From Chaetorhynchus papuensis (lineage: Eukaryota > Chordata > Aves > Passeriformes > Rhipiduridae), in the NCBI GenBank assembly GCA_013396525.1, contig VWYX01000350.1:552105-616104 (forward strand): a stretch of DNA of 64,000 nt. Direction: 5' to 3'. The position numbers and the translations under genes were made by a program. The notes beneath the pieces were generated by a model that was not told the origin of the DNA, made no database searches, and saw nothing but the letters and a program-made list of their open reading frames with translations. Positions 58,801 through 64,000 of the stretch are shown here, in pieces. Position 1 is the first letter of the stretch. Each line of letters opens with the position of its first letter.

Positions 58801-61800
58801 ACCGGCAACAACTCCAACTGCCAATCTGTTGAGTTCATGGGCTACTCTTCAAACAGCTGTTAAGGACATAGCTCGCTGTTTGCTTATGATGGTTTTACTC
58901 TCATATACAGCTTTACTAATTTTCACATTTATTAAAATAGAGAATGCTTACAATTTTCAATCTTGGACAAACAGGGACTTGAGTTTTCTTTACCAACCTT
59001 CATTTTGAGAAAAGCCTATCAGTTATACAGTGCTTTGAAAAAAACCCAAACGCTTGGGATTTGTATAATTAGCAAATAATTTAGAATGATCTCAGCTTCA
59101 TTCCTTTCTGGTCTGCCACATTTCTAAGTATGGTAAAGCATGATAAACAGACACATTCCATCATACAGAAAGTAAAACATGCTTTATAATACAAGTGTCA
59201 TTCTGAAGATGTGTGCCTAGCCCTGAACCCAAACAGACCAGCAAAGCTTATGTATAACTCAACTACGTGCTTCACATTCAAACCAGGGCAATCAAATCTG
59301 TTTGTATCAACATTCAAATGGGAAACTACTGACTAAAAACATTAATACAGAAGCAACAGGAACAGCTGGATGGGCAAAGCCATGTAGCAGCAGCATGTAA
59401 GGTTAGAGTGAGACAGACAATGTAAATTTTTATCTTGTTTTGATTCCTCTAGATCATTACTTACAGATACTAGAGCTTAAAAATGGTAGCACAAAGCTTC
59501 CTGCCCCAAAAGAGCAAAGGAGTGGGAAGGCCCCACATCATTTCTCTGTCCTTCCAACCCTTAACAGACAGTAAAGGTTTGGTAAAGCAGTGGGGCCTGC
59601 ACTCTCTGTACTGCTCAGAATCTTAACTGTTCTCATATAGCTGTCCTGCAGGTCACACACTCTTCATCTTATCCTCTAATCATAAATGGGCTTTGCCATT
59701 CAGCAGCCTTTGAGGTTACAGAAATTCCTTGAGGGATGGAATCTTCCAGTAGTGAAACCAACTATTACCACCTCTTTGCATAGGTGACTTCCCAAATTTA
59801 CATAATGCCATATATAAATATGTATGCTATGGCTATCCAGGAAATGGCAATATGCTACTATTTTCAAGTAAGAAAAGCATCTAAAAGAAAGCTGCCTAGG
59901 CTTTAGTAAAAATTGAAGTATGCTAAGAAACAAGATATGAAATAGCATGCCTAAAAATAATCAAAATGCAGCTGAATTTGAAAAGAAGCTGCAACCAAGA
60001 AAACAGCCTGTTGTAACTGAGGTCTTTCACATGTTTAGCTAATGATTATTAGGGAATAAAAAGCTTATTATTACAAATATGATATAAAAATTGCTTTTGT
60101 GAGATAGAAACTATGCAAATATATTTTAAGGGTGTCCAAAAATTGTCATCTCCTTTTTAAAAAGAGGGGCAAAAAAAAAAAAAAATCCCAGAAATAAGGA
60201 CGTTGTTGGATGTTTTCAACTGAAGTCCAGGGACGGAGCTTGTTGTGGTTGTTTACTGCTCTCTCTGCTCTGACTTGCAGAGTGTCAGTAAAGAAAGTTA
60301 ATGGATATGTTAAGTGCTCTTTTTTTGAGGCAGACTTGAGATTCATTTTTGCAAATGGATACAAGATGTCAGGTTCAGCTAGAGGTCCACTGCAAGGCTA
60401 TCCAAACGAGTCAAATGTGGAAGAAATGCACAAAAAAAAAAGAGAAGGAAAAAACAATGTTGATTAAAAATGTGTTTCTAACATGCAGAGGACAAAAAGT
60501 TCTCTTTGTTCAGCCAATGGAATGGAGTATGTCCTGGAGTTTTTGCAGATGCCTATTAAAATGAACGTGTGATGAAACAAAGGCATGATGTGAAAATAAA
60601 AACAAACAATTAGGTGTATGTTTGAGTCTTTATTCTGACCAAAATTTATAGATGTTAGAAAGATGAAGCTGTCATTATGAGGCAAGTAAAGTAACTGTAA
60701 ATTCTTTTAAATTCTTTTAATTTTTACAAAAAATACAAAATTGGTTACATGTGTGTCTTCACCACCATATCTGGTACAAAGAAAACTAGTTTGAATTACA
60801 ATGCAAGTGCATTGTATGAGCATACACAAGACCTACTGCAAATGGTAAGTTGTATATTAGACTACTGATGATGTGTTGAATAGCAAAAGCAGAAGTTAAA
60901 ACTCAGAGATGCTTGTTTATCTACAGACCTATAGAAAGATGTGCTGTTGAACAGAGAACAGATACAAAAACAGCTGAACAACAACCTCCTGCTCCATCAC
61001 ACGGTACACAGCTCATTTAAGTTCTTTGTAATTATTAAGAATGTAGCAACATTGTCTGATTGATCCCTGTTTTAAAAAATAAATTCTAGTTTTAAAAAAG
61101 TGAAAAAAAGTTTGGATAACACTTACCTCAAACATTCTAGCAGCTGTACATCGAACAAGAGCAGAAGTATGGACAACTCCATACCATAAAACAGTTAATA
61201 GCAGCTCATGATAAGCTGGGTTTGCACTAGAAGAAAACAGTTGGGTAATTGATCAAACAACAACACTCCATAAAGATATGTTCTTTACCTAAAAAATGCA
61301 GTTTTAAGAATTCCTTGTTCAACAAACCTAAAGCTCCAGCATTTCTCAGTTTTGAAGGATATGAAATACTTATCTCATTCTGAAGGACTCACAATATGTT
61401 GCAGTCTAGAAAACATGCTGCATTTTTAAGTTAATTAAAAAACCCCAAGCCCAACTTTAAGAACATAATTTTCAACGAGTTATTGTATTGAATACAAATA
61501 CACATCTGGAACAAATGAAAATAGTATGGTAAATACAAAATTAATGTCCATTCTCAATGAGTTATTTTTGTAGAAATTTTTTGTTTGGGTTTTGGTGTTC
61601 CTATTTTACACTTCAGGTTTGTTTTTTTAACTACTACATTTTTAACCCAGAAATTACATTTACACGAGGGAAAAAAAGCAAGTACACCCTTTATTCCCCC
61701 AAAGCATCACAGTTATTTAAAATTACAAACGGATTAGCAGCTTTTAATAAAAGCTTCTAATGTATTTAGATGTAGTCAATCCCAAAGTATATTCTTTACC

Positions 61801-64000
61801 CTAGTTCCACAAAGGAAGCTTTCAGGCTATCCAGAGGAGCATGGGACAGTGAAAGCATGGTCATTACATCTTCTAGGAATCCAACCAACAGCTTGCGGTC
61901 TTCTTCCTGAAAATAGGGAAGAAGGGAGTACAGTGATGAATGAGCTGGAAGGTTTGCTGAGGTTTTGATGACAAACAACAGCTACAGAGGCGACAAACTG
62001 TGAAAAAGAACAAACAAGATTAAGCATTTAACAATTTTCTTAGGAACTTCAAAAATGTGGTTGAAGAACAAGAGCCTTTCAAAGCAAACACACAAAGGGA
62101 TCGTGGTCCATCAACTAAGCACATACTCGTGCATAAATTGTTTTGCTAAAGAAACTTTTAAGAACAGTACTTAAGCACATTTATGACTCCTGAAAGTTTA
62201 TAATTGGTCACAAACCACTAAAAGTTTGTAGGATTATGAAAATTTATTTTTTTTCTGTAAGGTATGTATATACTAGAACATGACTGATTGTTGCTGGAGG
62301 ATTAGGTAATATTTATAGTATGTCTGTTTCAGTACCAGGTAACACTAAAATTTTAGGACTCCAACTAGGCCCCAAAAGGCAATTTACCAGTTTCAGTAAA
62401 TTCTGCACAATGATGTTTGCAAAGTTCACAGTTAAATGGCTGAGAACCCATTTCAGGAATAACATTAATAGAATTTTGACGGAGGGACATGGTAACAAGA
62501 TGATCTTAATATGCATCACAGCCCAACTAGAAAACTTTGCTTGTACATGTATTTACAGCTGCCCATTCATCTGCCTATCTTCAAAGCACAAGAACAGTAA
62601 GTTTTCAAAGAACACAGTAATGTGTAGGTATTTTTTAAAAATAAATTTTTCACCCCATTATATATTTAACAAAGAAACAGAAACCCAAACCTACCTGAAT
62701 GTAACATGTAAGGACCCCTGTTGCATAGATGGGAACCGTGGCTCTTGTTAGCACTCCATTACCTGCTGTGGAATCTAATGAAACACAGTGAAGAGTTTAG
62801 GTTTTATACATACATATGAGTATAAAATATATATATTTTATATAGCAGACTTACATGTGTGTATTTAAGTATTATATTTAAACACCTTTTTATATATACA
62901 TGAAGAATTTATATGCATATATACACAAATTTGCTAAAATCCTGCGCAAGGGCTATTTGGATTTGACATTTTTTTTTACCTTACATACAATCTACAACTT
63001 CAGAGTGTTCAATTCAGATTAAGACCAGATTTTTCAACATTTCACAAAGATTAAAAATTTGAGAACTGCAGCCTGAAAATGTTATTTGAACAAGAGATTG
63101 AAAGTTTCTTTCCTGTTGCAGTTAAGATCAATTCGTTTGAGTAAAAAGCTACTTACCTATGTTTTCCTCAGACAGTCTTAAGATTTCCTGGAACTGTGGT
63201 TTTACCTATGCAAAGGATGATGAATTCCATATAAGAAAACTTGTCACCAGTGTCAATTAACTTAGAAAAATAAAAGAATTGCAAAACGAAGCAAAATAAA
63301 ATTTTAAAAAACTCCCCAAAACCCAAACCAAAACAACAACAATCCCCTTTTTGGAGGCAGCTACTACTGCTAACAGAGTTTTATAAATTTATCTTTAAGT
63401 AATCCTCTCATGTTTGACGATTTCCCTTGAAAGCATTTTTTAATTATATTCAGAAGTTATTTTATTGAGAAATATTACATAATTCCTTGATAAAAATGTT
63501 TAGAAATCACCTACAGAAAATTTTTCAGGCTGGGAAGGCATCAATTTTAAATTTTTTAATCAAGTAAGGCCGGAGTACTTATGCACACCAAAAAGAGTGA
63601 ACGGTATGCTGCTCTGAAGAAAGTAAGTTGTTAAATAACCAGAATTAGGATGATCTCTCCTACTCTCTCTGTCATTCATAAGGGAAATATGAAGAATGTA
63701 GTTTAAAAAAAATATTGTCTCTGGCTGGGCAAGATGTGAAGGCTATTCCAAAATGACCAAAACCAGAAAAGGACACAAATAGAGCTTTAAAAATAGCAGG
63801 TTTAAATGTACTTATAGAAAAGCATCAGTGTGACATGAAAATACAAATGGTCACAAAGTGTGGGTGTTCTGACATACTGTAAATATAAAGAATATGTATT
63901 ATCAAGGTACTATTTATGTAGAATATTTAAGGTAATATCATCTTACCTTAGTGTTTGTAAAAATTTTCCCAAATGTCCTACAAAGCCTCCAGAAAAATCT
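43741..64000 (-). CDS. RELCH: RELCH (KIAA1468), 3' part: last 357 residues, 12 exons per transcript plus one alternative
   Basis: RELCH is a Rab11-binding protein with a LisH motif, coiled coil and HEAT repeats. It is reported to aid cholesterol transfer from recycling endosomes to the trans-Golgi network with OSBP. The window holds only the HEAT-repeat C-terminus; human RELCH is about 1.2 thousand residues. With one of the two alternative exons, the visible coding sequence is 1074 nt, all in frame, ending at a TAA (43743-43741). The protein is almost identical to what I recall for mammals, for example PQFQEILRLSEENID, LLLTVLWYGVVHTSALVRC, SFLEDPQYQDQHSLHTEI and TSGAMLANVFQRKK at the C-terminus. 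Transcription runs from high to low coordinates towards TNFRSF11A, which follows in the same orientation. The 5' exons lie beyond 64000. Confidence 0.96.
43862..48447 (-). other. RELCH: RELCH terminal intron
   Basis: About 4.6 kb, donor GTAAGA. AT-rich. It contains the LTR at 47511-47952. Nothing else recognised. Confidence 0.8.
47511..47952 (+). mobile_element. Solo-type LTR of an avian endogenous retrovirus (antisense to RELCH)
   Basis: About 440 bp with LTR layout. The left end tgatgccttag and right end cttaaggca are near inverted complements. A perfect octamer ATGCAAAT is at 47769-47776, TATAAAA at 47787-47793 and AATAAA at 47883-47888, giving U3-R-U5 order on plus. No internal retroviral coding sequence flanks it, so it is solo or a fragment. 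I did not find a convincing target-site duplication, so the ends are approximate. Probably class II (ERVK-like), but this is uncertain. Confidence 0.65.
48448..48518 (-). CDS. RELCH: RELCH penultimate coding exon
   Basis: 71 nt, acceptor 'gtgtgtcttag', donor GTAAGA, phase 0 in, phase 2 out. It reads VILSSMIKECEQKVENKTVQ then EPQ. Confidence 0.96.
49264..49293. repeat. Short (AT)n/(AC)n microsatellite
   Basis: Alternating atatatat and acacacat words within a RELCH intron. Confidence 0.85.
52036..52500 (-). mobile_element. CR1 LINE 3' fragment, minus orientation
   Basis: Read on minus, the element ends with the CR1 3' region. On plus this appears as tatcacagagtggctgaggt, then 'ttggaaggaacctctggagg' and 'atcatctggtcc', followed by 'ccctctcttcaggtattt' and 'ctctccaggctgaacaggcc'. 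These are hallmark CR1 words. It is truncated at its 5' end near 52500 and lies in the sense orientation of RELCH, inside an intron. Confidence 0.92.
52870..52958 (-). CDS. RELCH: RELCH coding exon (ISEDLMVNHFLPGL)
   Basis: 89 nt, phase 1 in, phase 0 out, donor GTGAGC. Two acceptors are possible by eye (52959/52960 and 52950/52951). The carried T from the previous exon makes a stop with the inner one (T+AG) and Phe with the outer one (T+TT), so 52958 is the start. It reads ISEDLMVNHFLPGLKCL then RTDMEHLSPEHE. Confidence 0.95.
52959..53961 (-). other. RELCH: RELCH intron with LTR
   Basis: About 1.0 kb, donor GTATCC (non-consensus after +4). More than half of it is the LTR at 53254-53815. Confidence 0.8.
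53254..53815 (+). mobile_element. Solo LTR of an avian ERVL-type endogenous retrovirus (antisense to RELCH)
   Basis: About 560 bp resembling a widespread avian LTR. The 5' part has ctggctgagctggag, then cagcctggacagctgactca and 'gaccagagggatgttccatt', a TATAAAA box at 53509-53515, AATAAA at 53654-53659, and the U5 text ttaaactgcctttatttt. The plus orientation is opposite to RELCH. No internal retroviral sequence is present, so it is a solo LTR. The end points are approximate. Confidence 0.75.
53962..54078 (-). CDS. RELCH: RELCH coding exon (VIPHLHKLALVNNQQ)
   Basis: 117 nt, acceptor 'acttttccag', phase 1 in and out, donor GTATCC. It reads VIPHLHKLALVNNQQSVD then SKRLDIATHLFESYSALSCC, a HEAT-type helical segment. 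Confidence 0.96.
54444..54582 (-). CDS. RELCH: RELCH coding exon (LLERVKMQLASFLED)
   Basis: 139 nt, acceptor 'atatttaag', donor GTAAGT, phase 0 in, phase 1 out. It reads LLERVKMQLASFLEDPQYQD, QHSLHTEIIKTFGRV and GPNAEPRFRDE. Confidence 0.97.
54583..56123 (-). other. RELCH: RELCH intron
   Basis: About 1.5 kb, AT-rich, donor GTAAGA, with an A-rich run at about 55944-55968 and an (AAAG)n patch near 56015-56031. No exon seen. Confidence 0.8.
56124..56187 (-). CDS. RELCH: RELCH constitutive exon after the alternative pair
   Basis: 64 nt, acceptor 'ccattgtag', donor GTAAGA, phase 2 in, phase 0 out. It begins with T, which completes ATT (Ile) after exon A or TTT (Phe) after exon B, and reads SVRIATIPAFGTIMETVTQ then RE. 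Confidence 0.96.
56366..56448 (-). CDS. RELCH: RELCH alternative exon B (LTLRGMSEAL...), mutually exclusive with 57101-57183
   Basis: 83 nt, phase 0 in, phase 2 out, acceptor 'actggtttacag', donor GTGAGT. It encodes LTLRGMSEALVDKRVAPA then LVTLSSDPE. It is homologous to exon A (17 of 27 full codons encode the same residue) with the same length and phase. Both versions read well as HEAT-repeat helices and both have intact splice sites, so both look functional. A TGCATG motif lies 16-21 nt upstream. Confidence 0.94.
56464..56469 (-). promoter_or_regulatory. RBFOX-type motif TGCATG upstream of RELCH exon B
   Basis: TGCATG on the transcribed strand, 16-21 nt before exon B, overlapping the region of the branch point and polypyrimidine tract. 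RBFOX binding upstream of an exon usually represses its use. A six-base word can occur by chance, so only its position makes it notable. Confidence 0.4.
57101..57183 (-). CDS. RELCH: RELCH alternative exon A (LLVKGVHETL...), mutually exclusive with 56366-56448
   Basis: 83 nt, phase 0 in, phase 2 out, acceptor 'ccgaccactcag', donor GTAAGT. It encodes LLVKGVHETLVAQRVV then PALITLSSDPE. It joins in frame after ...AARMFE and in frame to the constitutive exon at 56124-56187 when exon B is left out. The donor is stronger than that of exon B, and the acceptor tract is C-rich rather than T-rich. It is separated from exon B by 652 nt. Confidence 0.95.
57184..61126 (-). other. RELCH: RELCH intron upstream of the alternative pair
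   Basis: About 3.9 kb, AT-rich, donor GTAAGT. No repeat family or exon recognised. An A-run is near 60171-60184. Confidence 0.8.
61127..61226 (-). CDS. RELCH: RELCH coding exon (LLLTVLWYGVVHTSALV)
   Basis: 100 nt, acceptor 'ttttcttctag', donor GTAAGT, phase 2 in, phase 0 out. It reads ANPAYHELLLTVLWYG, VVHTSALVRCTAARMFE. Confidence 0.97.
61800..61906 (-). CDS. RELCH: RELCH coding exon (EEDRKLLVGFLEDVM)
   Basis: 107 nt, acceptor 'ctattttcag', donor GTAAAG, phase 0 in, phase 2 out. It reads EEDRKLLVGFLEDVMTML, SLSHAPLDSLKASFVEL. Confidence 0.97.
62695..62774 (-). CDS. RELCH: RELCH coding exon (VPIYATGVLTCYIQ)
   Basis: 80 nt, acceptor 'gtttcattag', donor GTAGGT, phase 1 in, phase 0 out. It reads STAGNGVLTRATVPIYATGV then LTCYIQ. 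Confidence 0.96.
62775..63156 (-). other. RELCH: RELCH intron with AT-rich patch
   Basis: 382 nt, donor GTAAGT. It includes an alternating TA-rich patch at about 62806-62848. Confidence 0.8.
63157..63205 (-). CDS. RELCH: RELCH short coding exon (VKPQFQEILRLSEENI)
   Basis: Only 49 nt, acceptor 'cctttgcatag', donor GTAAGT, phase 0 in, phase 1 out. The carried G plus AT gives Asp, so the junction reads SEENID-STAGNG. Confidence 0.96.
63947..64000 (-). CDS. RELCH: RELCH coding exon, cut by window edge
   Basis: The 3' 54 nt of an exon that runs off the window. Donor GTAAGA, phase 0 out. It reads RFFWRLCRTFGKIFTNTK. The frame is fixed by the next exon (TNTK-VKPQF). Its upstream boundary is not visible. 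Confidence 0.85.

Overview
The window looks like avian nuclear DNA, possibly passerine. It carries CR1 LINE fragments, including the typical CR1 3' tail, two LTRs of avian endogenous-retrovirus type, short introns, and the vertebrate gene order RELCH then TNFRSF11A in one orientation. Both genes lie on the minus strand. All exon calls come from reading splice sites and frames by hand, and both reconstructed coding sequences stay in frame from end to end.

Left end (1-8.9 kb): the 3' end of a plus-strand CR1, a GC-rich CpG block joined to a roughly 200-bp CA/CAGA microsatellite, two CR1 fragments facing each other at 3.6-4.7 kb, and about 2.8 kb that is probably the 3' UTR of TNFRSF11A.

Centre (8.9-34.2 kb): a complete TNFRSF11A (RANK) gene of ten coding exons, 1995 nt of coding sequence and 664 residues. 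It has a signal peptide, four cysteine-rich domains, one membrane segment and a long TRAF-binding tail. The start codon and signal peptide are in a CpG island at about 33.3-34.3 kb. A 21-bp repeat in three copies lies in the coding sequence of the tail.

Intergenic (34.3-42.1 kb): no gene recognised. It holds a polypyrimidine/polypurine inverted repeat beside the TNFRSF11A promoter and ordinary unique DNA.

Right end (42.1-64 kb): the 3' part of RELCH (KIAA1468), encoding its last 357 residues, with the 5' part beyond the window. The most interesting feature is a pair of neighbouring, homologous 83-nt exons (57101-57183 and 56366-56448) with the same phase, which behave as mutually exclusive alternatives for one HEAT-repeat segment. 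If both are spliced in, the second codon read after the junction is a stop. The RELCH introns also contain a CR1 fragment and two solo-type LTRs.

The two genes are not known to act together. RANK is the RANKL receptor that drives osteoclast formation. RELCH is a Rab11-binding HEAT protein linked to cholesterol transfer between recycling endosomes and the trans-Golgi. Their adjacency is ancestral vertebrate synteny.
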